Assembly (NCBI GenBank): GCA_964447285.1
Contig: CAYURO010000003.1
Location: forward strand, 169,554-233,553
Source of the DNA: CAJBNH01 sp964447285
GTDB taxonomy: Bacteria; Myxococcota_A; UBA9042
Direction of reading: 5' to 3'
DNA: 64,000 nt
The notes under the pieces were generated by a model. That model was not told the DNA's origin, did not search any database, and saw only the letters and a list, made by a program, of their open reading frames with translations. Both the position numbers and the translations under genes were made by a program. Positions 45,080-54,654 of the stretch are shown here, in pieces. The stretch's first letter is position 1; each line of letters opens with the position of its first letter.

Positions 45080-45952
45080 ATGTCCATGCTGACCCCGTAC
45101 CACGGCCTGCTCGATCGCTGCGAGCCGTTCCTGATCGCCGGATCCGACATCGCCCCGCTGCTTGACCGCGAGCCGCTGGGGGTGCGTATCCCCGACCGCA
45201 ACGTCTTTCACCCGCAGCAGCGCAAGAACGCGGATTTCCTGACGATGTTGCGGCTGGTTGACCAGCTGACCTTTGGCCCGTTTGGCATGCAGATGCCGTC
45301 ATGGGTGTTCTACGACTGCGCGGTGATGCCGGGCGCAGTGTTTGGTCTGGGGATCCGCGCCGACCGGCTGGAGGACTGGGCCCGCGAGGCGATGCAAGTC
45401 CCCGCAACGTATGATGGTCTGGTGCCGGTGTCGCAGTTCATCGCGATTCCGATGCTGGCCGGGTTTGCCGGAGGCGCGCCGACGCCGCGGTCGTGGCTGC
45501 TGTACACGCTCGAGTCGCTGAACCTCGTGTCCCCCGGCATCGCCCCCGCAGGCGCCCTGCGCGCTACCATGGCCTTGGGGCTGCGGGTGTTTCCGATCGA
45601 CGAGCTGCATGGGACCACGCAGTGGCGCTCGCCCCGACTGGTGCCCTACTCGGACTTGGGGCCGCTGGAGCTGGTGACCGCCTACACGCCCGCGCACTCG
45701 CTGCCACGCACCCTGAGCTTTCGCCTGCGGATGGCCGACGCGTCGATCGAACAGCTGCTGGCGGCAGAGCCGCGTTCTGCCCCCCACGCCAACCTGGTGC
45801 TGGAGGTCGACGACGTGGCTGCGCTGAAGGCCGTGCAGCGCGACATCGAGGCTGGCTGCCGAATTCACGTGGCCGGTCATCCGGTTGTGCGCGGTTCTTC
45901 CGTGCGCGTTCCCCTCTTCCGCCAGCCGCCCGACGCTGCCCCTGCCGACTGA
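45080..45952 (+). CDS. Unknown protein, first of two adjacent paralogues
   Basis: A 290-residue soluble protein without signal peptide. It shares several blocks with the next gene: DQLTFGPFGMQMPSWVFYDC, YDGLVPVSQFIAIPM, ELHGTTQWRS and TPAHSLPRTLSFRLR. I do not recognise the family. Invariant Trp, Asp, Cys and His in these blocks could be functional. ATG at 45080, with a second ATG two codons later. It lies 34 bp before its paralogue, so a tandem duplication followed by divergence is likely. Confidence 0.7.
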   Translation: MSMLTPYHGLLDRCEPFLIAGSDIAPLLDREPLGVRIPDRNVFHPQQRKNADFLTMLRLVDQLTFGPFGMQMPSWVFYDCAVMPGAVFGLGIRADRLEDWAREAMQVPATYDGLVPVSQFIAIPMLAGFAGGAPTPRSWLLYTLESLNLVSPGIAPAGALRATMALGLRVFPIDELHGTTQWRSPRLVPYSDLGPLELVTAYTPAHSLPRTLSFRLRMADASIEQLLAAEPRSAPHANLVLEVDDVAALKAVQRDIEAGCRIHVAGHPVVRGSSVRVPLFRQPPDAAPAD

Positions 45953-45986
45953 ACCCCGCTTCCCGCCCCCGCGCCGGAGCCCCGCC

Positions 45987-46844
45987 ATGCGCCTGCCCTT
46001 CGAGATCCGCAACCCCTCGCTGCTCGACGAGCTCGTGCCGTACGTGGTGGCGACGCCATTCAACCTGCCGCAATTGAACCTGAATCCGTTTGGTGTCCCC
46101 ACGCTCCCGGAGCACGTGATCGACCCGCTGCGGCTGGACAGCGAGACGTTTCTGACGCTGCTGCAGCGCCTGGACGGCCTGACCTTTGGCCCGGAAGGGA
46201 TGCCGATGCCGCGCTGGGTGTTTTACGACTGCGCCGAGCTGCCGGGGGCGATCTACGGTCTGGCTCGCCCCGCGCAGACGCTGTGGCCGCGCGCGCGCGA
46301 CCTGTTCCGGGTGCCGGACGACTACCAGGGTCTGGTGCCCGTCTCGATGTACGTCGCAATCCCGATGCCCAAGGCCGGGATGTGGTTCGGCCACAACCTG
46401 TCGTCGCTGGCGCCGGTGTTTGAGCAGGAACAGGTGACCGAGCTGGACTTGCGCGGACTGGGCAGCCTGACCAAGGGGCTGGCGCTGAAGGCGTTTCAAG
46501 TCCAGGAGTTCTGGGGCGCGACGCAGTGGCTGTCCAAGGCGTTGTATATCCACGTGAAGTTTGGACCCTTGAACCTGTCGACCGCGTGGACGCCGGCGCA
46601 CTCGGAGACAGAGACGCTGACGTACGGCTTTCGCGTGACCGACGAGGCCCTGCGCGCGTCGATGGGCGATCCGACGGTGACGCTTGTGCGCCCGGCGCCC
46701 GACTTCTGGCTGGACGGCCACGATCAGAAGGCAATGATCGCGCTGCAGGACCGCATCGAGGCCGGTGAGAGGTTCGTGATTCCCGAGTCGCCACGCCCCG
46801 TTGCAGAGGGCGGCGTGCGGGTGCCGATCACGCGGGTGGCCTGA
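45987..46844 (+). CDS. Unknown protein, second of two adjacent paralogues
   Basis: A 285-residue paralogue of the preceding gene: DGLTFGPEGMPMPRWVFYDC, YQGLVPVSMYVAIPM, EFWGATQWLS and TPAHSETETLTYGFR. ATG at 45987 with GGAG upstream. The open frame further upstream overlaps its neighbour and lacks similarity. It has no signal peptide or membrane helix. The two products may form a heteromer or serve different substrates. It is followed by thioredoxin 70 bp later. Confidence 0.7.
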   Translation: MRLPFEIRNPSLLDELVPYVVATPFNLPQLNLNPFGVPTLPEHVIDPLRLDSETFLTLLQRLDGLTFGPEGMPMPRWVFYDCAELPGAIYGLARPAQTLWPRARDLFRVPDDYQGLVPVSMYVAIPMPKAGMWFGHNLSSLAPVFEQEQVTELDLRGLGSLTKGLALKAFQVQEFWGATQWLSKALYIHVKFGPLNLSTAWTPAHSETETLTYGFRVTDEALRASMGDPTVTLVRPAPDFWLDGHDQKAMIALQDRIEAGERFVIPESPRPVAEGGVRVPITRVA

Positions 46845-46849
46845 CCACC

Positions 46850-46878
46850 TTGCGTGCGCCGGGTCCTGCCCCTATCTT
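46850..46878 (+). promoter_or_regulatory. Candidate sigma70 promoter of trxA
   Basis: TTGCGT (46850-46855), 17 bp spacer, TATCTT (46873-46878), overlapping the 12-mer TTTGCGGACACC at 46877-46888 that is also found after the BI-1 promoter. It starts within the last codons of the upstream gene. Confidence 0.45.
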
Positions 46879-46914
46879 TGCGGACACCCACGCGCACCCC
46901 CCGAAGGAGCATCC

Positions 46915-47244
46915 ATGGCAGGCAAGAACCTCGTGACGATCACCGAAGCCAACTTCAAGGCTGAGGTACTCGAGTCCAAGATCCCCGTATTCCTTGACTT
47001 CTGGGCTGCCTGGTGTGGTCCGTGCCGCGCCATCGCGCCTCTGGTCGAGCAGCTGAGCGACGAGTACGCCGGCCGCGTGAAGGTCGGCAAGGTCGATGTT
47101 GACTCGAATCAGAGTCTCGCCGGCAACTACCAGATCAGCTCGATCCCCACGCTGATGGTCTTCAAGGACGGCCGCGTGGTCGAGCAGATCATGGGCGGTC
47201 GCCCCAAGCCCGCACTCGCCGCTTTGATTGAAAAGCACCTGTAG
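46915..47244 (+). CDS. trxA: Thioredoxin
   Basis: A 109-residue cytoplasmic thioredoxin with the redox site WCGPC at about 34-38 and the conserved cis-Pro in SSIPTLMVF. It reduces protein disulfides, and would also be the electron donor for the thioredoxin-coupled ArsC at 61902-62312. GAAGGAG precedes the ATG. Length and motifs are ordinary. Confidence 0.97.
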   Translation: MAGKNLVTITEANFKAEVLESKIPVFLDFWAAWCGPCRAIAPLVEQLSDEYAGRVKVGKVDVDSNQSLAGNYQISSIPTLMVFKDGRVVEQIMGGRPKPALAALIEKHL

Positions 47245-47309
47245 GCGCACCGCCCATACCGGTCGGTCGCCGTTCCCCCCCCTCCCCCATCCCCCTTGAG
47301 GCATCCTCG

Positions 47310-47954
47310 ATGAACCGCAAACTCGGTCTGGCTCTGCTGGGCATTCTGGTCGTCGCGACGCTCGTGTTCCTGGTCTGGGGCTTCCGGTCCGACAAGAAGG
47401 GCGACGACAACGGCGCTGCGGTTGCGGGCAAGGACGGCAGCCCCCAGGGGTCCGAGGCCAGCGGCGGCAAGGCACCGGTCGCGGGCGGCGAGGAAGGGCT
47501 GCGTGGCGACGCCCCGACGGCCAAGAGCGACCCCAACTTGCAGCTGCCCGGCGCGCTGCCCAACTTGAACGTGCCGGCCGGCGTGCTGCCCCAGGCACCG
47601 ACGACGCCACACGGCCAGCTGGAACTGGAAGGCGACGTGCAGGAAGCCGACGCCGAAAAGGCCGTGCGCGCCTTGTTCCCCGCCATCCGCGACTGCTACG
47701 TCGAGCTGCGCAAGCGCGCCCCGCAGGCCCGCGGCCGCATGCTGATGACGTTCTCGGTCAAGCCCGCTGCCGATGCAGGGCAAGCCAGCACCGGTGAATT
47801 GTTCTTGAAAGAGACGCAGTTCACCGACCCGGCCTACCTGACCTGTGTGCGCACGGCCATCGACAGCACCAAATTTCAGGTCCAGGGCAACGTCAACGGC
47901 AAGATCACCGTGCCGCTGTTCCTGTCGCCGCAGGATGCTGGCGAAAACCCGTAG
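47310..47954 (+). CDS. AgmX/PglI C-terminal-like domain protein
   Basis: A 214-residue protein. A membrane anchor (about 6-24) is followed by a Gly/Ala/Asp linker. A C-terminal domain (about 105-205) reads AVRALFPAIRDCYVELRKRA, then FSVKP, GELFLKET and YLTCVRTAI. This two-Cys, TonB-like fold is common in Myxococcota gliding and secretion proteins such as AgmX. It is likely periplasmic and may work in energy coupling or scaffolding; exact partner unknown. Confidence 0.75.
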   Translation: MNRKLGLALLGILVVATLVFLVWGFRSDKKGDDNGAAVAGKDGSPQGSEASGGKAPVAGGEEGLRGDAPTAKSDPNLQLPGALPNLNVPAGVLPQAPTTPHGQLELEGDVQEADAEKAVRALFPAIRDCYVELRKRAPQARGRMLMTFSVKPAADAGQASTGELFLKETQFTDPAYLTCVRTAIDSTKFQVQGNVNGKITVPLFLSPQDAGENP

Positions 47955-48010
47955 CAAAGCGGCGACCGGGCTGACGGCACGAGCCCTCCGCCTGTTCCTG
48001 CAGGGGCTTC

Positions 48011-48532
48011 ATGAACACGGCAAAGGCTCTCCCCGGGCTGCTGGTCGCGGTTTCTTTCTGCTCCGGCTGCTTTTCGGCGGTCGGCCCGGTGTTCGGCTAT
48101 GCCTTCGACCGCGGTGGCACGGTCGGGTGGGAAGTCAGCGGCGGACACGGACTGCTGCATGGCGTCGTCGGCCAGTCGTTTCGCGCGCCCGAGGTCGATC
48201 TGGTCGACGATCGGGACGAGGCGGTACAACTGCCTGCGGACCCAACCGAATTCCTTGACGAAGAAAGCGTGACGTACTTTGCCGTCGAGCCTTGGCTCTA
48301 CTTGGGCGGGACGCTTGGCGTCACTTCCTCCTCGGCAGATGACGACGTCGGACTTTGCCTGGGGGCTTGGGAGGGCGCGCCGATCATGCCATGGCCGGCG
48401 TTGCCTTCGGGCGAGTTGATTCCGTTCGTCTCCGCCGCAATCGGGGTACGGTGGCTGCACGGCACCGCCGAGCTCTACTTCACGCCGAAGCTGGGACTGG
48501 TGCTGGAAGGTTCCTTGCCCTTCGGGGAGTGA
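48011..48532 (+). CDS. Unknown lipoprotein
   Basis: A 173-residue protein with a signal peptide ending in CSGC. The mature part is Gly-rich with aromatic residues and ends in LVLEGSLPFGE, which hints at a small beta-barrel or beta-sandwich. AGGGG lies before the ATG. No family recognised. It precedes the acyl-CoA dehydrogenase cluster by 84 bp and may not belong to it. Confidence 0.6.
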   Translation: MNTAKALPGLLVAVSFCSGCFSAVGPVFGYAFDRGGTVGWEVSGGHGLLHGVVGQSFRAPEVDLVDDRDEAVQLPADPTEFLDEESVTYFAVEPWLYLGGTLGVTSSSADDDVGLCLGAWEGAPIMPWPALPSGELIPFVSAAIGVRWLHGTAELYFTPKLGLVLEGSLPFGE

Positions 48533-48616
48533 CCCACCGGTTCAACTCGGACGCGTTCCAGCGTATGCTCCGGCCCCCGCAGCACCCTATGCGCTGCAGT
48601 CGACCCGGAGTGCTTC

Positions 48617-49774
<1,158 letters not shown>

Positions 49775-49792
49775 CGCAAGGACGGGTGGATC

Positions 49793-50944
49793 ATGGACTT
49801 TTCGCTCAGTCCCCGAGAAGCGCGCATGGAAGCGGACGCGCGCGCGTTCGCCCGCGAGGTGTTGGCGCCTCGCATCGCCGAGACCGATCTGGGGGCATTT
49901 CCGTTCGAGAGTCTGCGAGAGGCCGGGCGCCGTGGTCTATTGGGCGTGAAGATCCCGCAAGAGTACGGCGGGTTGGGCGCGTCCATGGTGGCCCACTGCT
50001 CTGTCATCCGCGAGCTGTCTTCCGTTTGCCCGTCGACCACCGTGGCCCTGGCCGTGTCGAACATGGTGGCGGACATGGTGCTGGCGTTCGGGTCCGATGA
50101 ACAAAAGGCCAGGTATCTTGGACCCTTGTGCAGCGGCGAGCTGGTCGTCGGCGCGTTTGCGCTGTCGGAAGCGGGTGCGGGCTCGGATGCGGCCGCCCTG
50201 CGCACGCGCGCGGTCAAGGCGAACCGAGGCGGCGTTGACGGTTACGTGCTGGACGGCAGCAAGATGTGGATCACCAGCGGCGATGTGGCCGGTCTGGTGC
50301 TGGTGATGGCCAAGACCGACCCGACCGTGGGCGCGCGCGGCATCACGGCGTTTCTGGTCGAGAAGGGCACGCCGGGCTTCGAGGTCGGGCGACACGAGGA
50401 AAAGCTGGGCCTGCGTGGGTCGTCCACCGTGTCGTTGTCGTTCACCGACCTGTTTGTGCCGCAGTCGCAGCGGCTGGGCCCCGAGGGCGCGGGCTTCTCG
50501 GTCGCAATGACGGCGCTGGACGGCGGTCGCTGTGGCATCGGCGCGCAGGCATTGGGCATGGGCCGTGCGGCGTTGGAGGCGTGCGCAAAGCACGTCGAGC
50601 GGCGCAAGGCAGCGGACCGCGCGCAAGGCACCGAACAGCTGACCCAGTTCCGCATCGCCGACATGGCCGTCAAGCTCGAGGCGGCTTGGTGGATGGTCCT
50701 GCGGGCCGCCAGCTTGAAGGACGCGGGCAAGAAGATGTCGCGCGAGGCGGCCATGGCCAAGGTCATGGGCAGCGAGGCCGCGAACGACGTGTGCCGCATG
50801 GCGATGGAGCTGGCGGGGGCTGCCGGCTTGGACCGCACCTCGCCGATTGCCCGGGCTTTCCGCGACGTGCGCGTGAGCCGGATTTACGAGGGGACGAGCG
50901 AGGTGCAGCGGTTGGTGATCGCCCGCAGCCTCGTGCAGCCGTGA
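49793..50944 (+). CDS. Acyl-CoA dehydrogenase
   Basis: A 383-residue paralogue of the preceding enzyme. FALSEAGAGSDAAALR and IYEGTSEVQRLV (catalytic Glu near 365) are intact. It lies 18 bp after the first dehydrogenase. The acyl chain it prefers cannot be read; a branched-chain or short-chain substrate would fit the B12-mutase domain gene that follows. GGTGG before the ATG. Confidence 0.93.
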   Translation: MDFSLSPREARMEADARAFAREVLAPRIAETDLGAFPFESLREAGRRGLLGVKIPQEYGGLGASMVAHCSVIRELSSVCPSTTVALAVSNMVADMVLAFGSDEQKARYLGPLCSGELVVGAFALSEAGAGSDAAALRTRAVKANRGGVDGYVLDGSKMWITSGDVAGLVLVMAKTDPTVGARGITAFLVEKGTPGFEVGRHEEKLGLRGSSTVSLSFTDLFVPQSQRLGPEGAGFSVAMTALDGGRCGIGAQALGMGRAALEACAKHVERRKAADRAQGTEQLTQFRIADMAVKLEAAWWMVLRAASLKDAGKKMSREAAMAKVMGSEAANDVCRMAMELAGAAGLDRTSPIARAFRDVRVSRIYEGTSEVQRLVIARSLVQP

Positions 50945-50957
50945 CGCGAGGGGAACC

Positions 50958-51413
50958 ATGACGATGCAGGACAACACAGAGAAGACCGCCCGTCGGGGTC
51001 GCGTGCTGGTGGGCAAGGTCGGGCTGGACGGCCACGACCGCGGTGCCAAGGTCGTTGCGCGCGCGCTGCGGGACGCCGGGTTCGAGGTCATCTACACGGG
51101 GCTGCACCAAACGCCCGAGATGCTGGTGTCGGCGGCCGTGCAGGAAGATGTCGACATCATTGGGATCTCGATCCTTTCCGGCGCCCACAACACGCTGGTG
51201 CCGCGGGTGCTGCAGCTGCTGAGCGATCGCAACGCGTCGGACATCTCGGTGTTCGTGGGCGGCATCATCCCCGAGGCCGACATCGGTCCGCTGATGCAGA
51301 AGGGCGTGGCGGCGGTGTTCACGCCCGGTGCGACGCTGCAGTCGATCTCGGCGCAGGTGCGCGAGGTGCTGGAGAAGAAGGGCGTGACGCTTCTGGGCGC
51401 CACCGCCGGCTGA
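50958..51413 (+). CDS. Methylmalonyl-CoA mutase C-terminal B12-binding domain, stand-alone
   Basis: A 151-residue protein that is only the cobalamin-binding domain. DGHDRG at about 24-29 supplies the axial His, with GISILSGAH and FVGGIIPEAD as later loops. A separate catalytic subunit, not in this window, would be needed for methylmalonyl-, ethylmalonyl- or isobutyryl-type mutase activity. GAGGGG lies before the ATG, 13 bp after the dehydrogenase gene. The MeaB chaperone gene is 47 kb away. Confidence 0.92.
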   Translation: MTMQDNTEKTARRGRVLVGKVGLDGHDRGAKVVARALRDAGFEVIYTGLHQTPEMLVSAAVQEDVDIIGISILSGAHNTLVPRVLQLLSDRNASDISVFVGGIIPEADIGPLMQKGVAAVFTPGATLQSISAQVREVLEKKGVTLLGATAG

Positions 51414-51444
51414 CCCGACCGCGACCCGTGCCTGCGAGGAACCC

Positions 51445-52563
51445 ATGGATTTCGTTGCCGATGAATCCCAACAGATGATCCGCGAGGCTGTTCGCGACTT
51501 CGCCGAGGGCGCGGTCCGTGCCTCAGCCGGCAAGTGGGACAGTCAGGCCGACCTGCCAGCGAGCGCGCTGAAAGAGCTGGGTAATCTCGGTCTGTTCGGC
51601 ATGGCGGCGCCAGAGCGTCTGGGGGGCATCGAGCTGGACGCGCAGTCCGTCACGGCGGCCCTGGAAGAGCTGGGTGCGGCCGAGGCCGGGCTTGCGCAAC
51701 TGGTTGTGCAGCATGGGCTTTGTCTGGACCACGTGGTGCGGGCCGGCGGGCAGGATGCGGCCGCCAAGCGGCTGGCGTCGGGCAAACAGCTGGGCTGTCA
51801 CGCACACGGCGAGGACGTGGACAATCTGGACTCGGCCGAGGTGAAGACGCTGGCGACCCGCGACGGCGACGGCTGGCGGCTGACCGGCGAAAAGCCTGCG
51901 GTGGTGGGGGCTTCCCGAGCATCGCTGGCGGTCGTGACGGCGCAGGTCGCGGGCGAGGCCGGGCTGTCGGCGTTTCTGGTGCCGCTGGACCTGCCGGGTG
52001 TGTCTCGTCAGCCGGTGGCCGACATGATGGGACTGCGGACGGCGGGCGCCGCGACGATCCGCTTGCAGGACGTGCAGTTGGACGATTCCGCGCGGCTGGG
52101 TTCGGTGGGCGGTGCGGCGGCGGCGCTGGAGCCGGCGTTGGACGCGGCGCGGCTGGGTACGGCGGCGGTGGCTTTGGGTGTGGCACGTTCGGCCCTGCGC
52201 GAGGCGGGGCGCTATAGTCAGGAGCGTCACCAATTCAACAAGCCGATCAGCGCGTTTCAGCCGATCCAGTGGATGATCGCCGACGCTGCGGTCGAGCTCG
52301 AGACGGCCCGGCTGCTGGTGGGACGGGCCGCGTGGCAGGCGTCGCAGGGCAAGCCCTCACCGGCCGCGATTGCGATGGCCAAGACGCGGGCCTGCGACGT
52401 GGCGATGCGCATCGCCGACCGGGCGATTCAGGTGCTCGGCGGCTATGGCTTCACGACGGACTTTCCGGTCGAGCGGGCCTACCGCGACGCGGCCGTGCTG
52501 AAGCTGCTGCAAGGCTCGGGCGCGTGGCACCGGGTGCGGATTGCCCGAAGTCTCGCCCGCTGA
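51445..52563 (+). CDS. Acyl-CoA dehydrogenase family protein, catalytic Glu missing
   Basis: A 372-residue member of the acyl-CoA dehydrogenase fold. The usual IYEGTSEIQR is replaced by LLQGSGAWHR near 354-362, putting Gln where the catalytic Glu should be. The FAD loop LSEPGSGSD is replaced by AHGEDVDNLDS. The alternative base position of isovaleryl-type enzymes (Glu on loop G) reads ALDAARLG, so no replacement base is visible. GGYGFTTDFPVERAYRDA remains. Probably a non-catalytic partner or an enzyme with other chemistry. GAGGAA before the ATG, 31 bp after the B12-domain gene. Confidence 0.85.
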   Translation: MDFVADESQQMIREAVRDFAEGAVRASAGKWDSQADLPASALKELGNLGLFGMAAPERLGGIELDAQSVTAALEELGAAEAGLAQLVVQHGLCLDHVVRAGGQDAAAKRLASGKQLGCHAHGEDVDNLDSAEVKTLATRDGDGWRLTGEKPAVVGASRASLAVVTAQVAGEAGLSAFLVPLDLPGVSRQPVADMMGLRTAGAATIRLQDVQLDDSARLGSVGGAAAALEPALDAARLGTAAVALGVARSALREAGRYSQERHQFNKPISAFQPIQWMIADAAVELETARLLVGRAAWQASQGKPSPAAIAMAKTRACDVAMRIADRAIQVLGGYGFTTDFPVERAYRDAAVLKLLQGSGAWHRVRIARSLAR

Positions 52564-52779
52564 GCGGCCCGCTCGACGCAACCTCCCAACTCCTCTGGTC
52601 TTTCCTTCGCCGTCGACGCTGGCCCGTCGGCCGTTTTGCCGTGTCGGCGGTTGCGACGCCGGACCGGTAACACGTTCATTCGGAAGGCAAGTGGGTCATG
52701 CGGCTTGACAGGCAGGGGCGGGAACGCCGACGATCAACCACATTATCGATGCATAAGGTAGACAACCGGAGCCCACGCG

Positions 52780-54654
52780 ATGACCCTGACCCTGCACGAG
52801 ATCGATGCCCTGATTCGCGAAGAGGAGGCGGAAGACCGCGACTTCGTTCACTTGACGTCGAACGAGACGCTGATGTCGCCGCTGGCCAGCCAGGTGCTGT
52901 CGTCGCCGCTGGGCAACCGCTATCTGCTTGAACACATCGACATGCGGCAGGACTCGCCCTCGCGGCTGAACGGTTTTCTGTTCAGGGGCTTGGATCGCGT
53001 CAACGCCATCGAGCGGTCGGCCATCGAGGTCTGTCGCCAGATGTTCGCGGCGGAGCAGGTCGAGCTGCGCTGCATCTCCGGTCTGCACGCAATGCAGACG
53101 ACGCTGGTGTCGCTGACAGAGCCGGGCGACGTGGTCATGCGGTTTGGCGTGGCGGATGGCGGGCACTTTGCGACCGAGAACATCATCAAGCTGTTCGGGC
53201 GCAAGAGCACCACGTACGCGTTCGACCGCGAGCGGCTGACCATCGATCTGGACGCCACGGAGCAGATCTTCAAGCGCGACCGGCCCAAGCTGCTGTACCT
53301 GGACGCGATGAACTACCTGTTTCCGTTCCCGATTCGCCAGCTGCGCGAGATCGTCGGCGACACGCCCATCCTGTACGACGCAAGCCACACGCTGGGCCTG
53401 ATCGCGGGCGGCCAGTTCCAGAACCCGCTGCTGGAAGGGGCCGACATCCTGCAGGCCAACACGCACAAGACGTTCTTCGGCCCGCAGAAAGGCATCATCC
53501 TGGCCCGCAACCGCGAGTTGCTCGAGCGGGTCAGTTACAGCCTGTCGCAGGGTCTGGTGTCCAGCCAGCACACCGCGTCGCTGCTGTCGCTGTGCATCGC
53601 CCTGCACGAGATGCAGCAGGTGGGGCCTGCCTTTGCCCGTCAGGTGATCGCCAACGCCCGCTATCTGGCTGCCCGCATGGCCGACGCCGGACTGCCGGTG
53701 CTGGCGCGCTCGGACGGCGAGCACACGGCCAACCACCACTTTTTCCTCGACATGACCGGACGAACCTCTGCCAGCCACGCGATGGAGCGGTTGTTGCGGG
53801 CCCACCTGTCGGTGCACCGCGGCGTGCCGTTTCGCAACGTCGATGGGCTGCGCATCGGGGTGCAGGAGATCACGCGGCGCGGCTACACCCACGCGGATCT
53901 CGACCGCATCGCCGAGTGGTTCGCCGCCATCGTGCTGGGGGGAACACCACCTGAGGAAATCGCCCCGCTGGTGATGGCCCTTGCCCGCAGCCGACGCGAC
54001 ATCCTGTTCACCGGCGACGCGCCCAGCGTGACCGCAGCCGCCGTTGCGTCGCCGGTCGCCACTGTCGCGACAAAAGACGCCGTCGCCGATGCCGGTGACC
54101 GCTGGGTCGACTTCGAGCGGCAGCCCGCGCCGTTCCAGATCGACGCCTCCAAGGTCCTGCAGATCCGCGAGTTGGGAGCCTTGGCGGGCGCGTTCCCCAA
54201 CCAGACCGACGCCACCGGCAACCTGAGTGCGCGCGATGGCGACGACGTGCTGGTCACGACCAGCGGCTGCTACATCAAGCACCTGGAAGCCCACCACTTT
54301 GTTCGCCTGCTGAACTATCGCGACGGCGTGCTGCAGTACGCGGGCACCGGCGTGCCGTCGTCCGAGTCGCTGATGCACTTCCTGATCTACCAGACGACCG
54401 ACGCTGGGGCGGTGGCGCACACCCACTACCTGCTGTCGAATCAGGAGGCAGAGGCGCTGGGAGTGGCGATTGTGCCGCCGCAGGAGTATGCCTCGGTCGA
54501 GCTGGCACGCCGGGTGGCAGAGGCCTGCCGGACGCACGCGATTGTCTACGTCCAAAAGCACGGTCTGATCTTCCACGCGCTGGACATCGATGCCTGTCGT
54601 CTTGCCGTTGCCGACTTTATCCAGCAGAGCCAGGGACTTCGCCATGCCGACTGA
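52780..54654 (+). CDS. SHMT-like PLP domain fused to class II aldolase domain (threonine transaldolase-like)
   Basis: A 624-residue fusion. Residues 1-420 resemble serine hydroxymethyltransferase: LTSNETLMSP, YDASHTLGLIAGG, and NTHKTFFGP with the PLP Lys at 230. Residues about 465-624 are a class II aldolase/epimerase domain: GNLSARDGDDVLVTTSG near 480, SSES with a Glu near 529, HTHY with His near 547 and 549, and KHG near 593, which together form a typical zinc site. The same two-domain layout and size (about 630 residues) is known in 4-fluorothreonine transaldolase, which swaps the aldehyde part of threonine. A general beta-hydroxy amino acid aldolase is the main alternative. The ATG at 52780 lies 217 bp after the dehydrogenase. 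Confidence 0.82.
   Translation: MTLTLHEIDALIREEEAEDRDFVHLTSNETLMSPLASQVLSSPLGNRYLLEHIDMRQDSPSRLNGFLFRGLDRVNAIERSAIEVCRQMFAAEQVELRCISGLHAMQTTLVSLTEPGDVVMRFGVADGGHFATENIIKLFGRKSTTYAFDRERLTIDLDATEQIFKRDRPKLLYLDAMNYLFPFPIRQLREIVGDTPILYDASHTLGLIAGGQFQNPLLEGADILQANTHKTFFGPQKGIILARNRELLERVSYSLSQGLVSSQHTASLLSLCIALHEMQQVGPAFARQVIANARYLAARMADAGLPVLARSDGEHTANHHFFLDMTGRTSASHAMERLLRAHLSVHRGVPFRNVDGLRIGVQEITRRGYTHADLDRIAEWFAAIVLGGTPPEEIAPLVMALARSRRDILFTGDAPSVTAAAVASPVATVATKDAVADAGDRWVDFERQPAPFQIDASKVLQIRELGALAGAFPNQTDATGNLSARDGDDVLVTTSGCYIKHLEAHHFVRLLNYRDGVLQYAGTGVPSSESLMHFLIYQTTDAGAVAHTHYLLSNQEAEALGVAIVPPQEYASVELARRVAEACRTHAIVYVQKHGLIFHALDIDACRLAVADFIQQSQGLRHAD

Noticed and set aside
52564..52779. Possible fluoride riboswitch or strong promoter before the transaldolase-like gene; TTGACA at 52705-52710
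   Set aside because: The conserved fluoride-riboswitch core was not found here or in the 43 bp before crcB, and no -10 lies 16-18 bp after the TTGACA. A covariance-model search would settle it.
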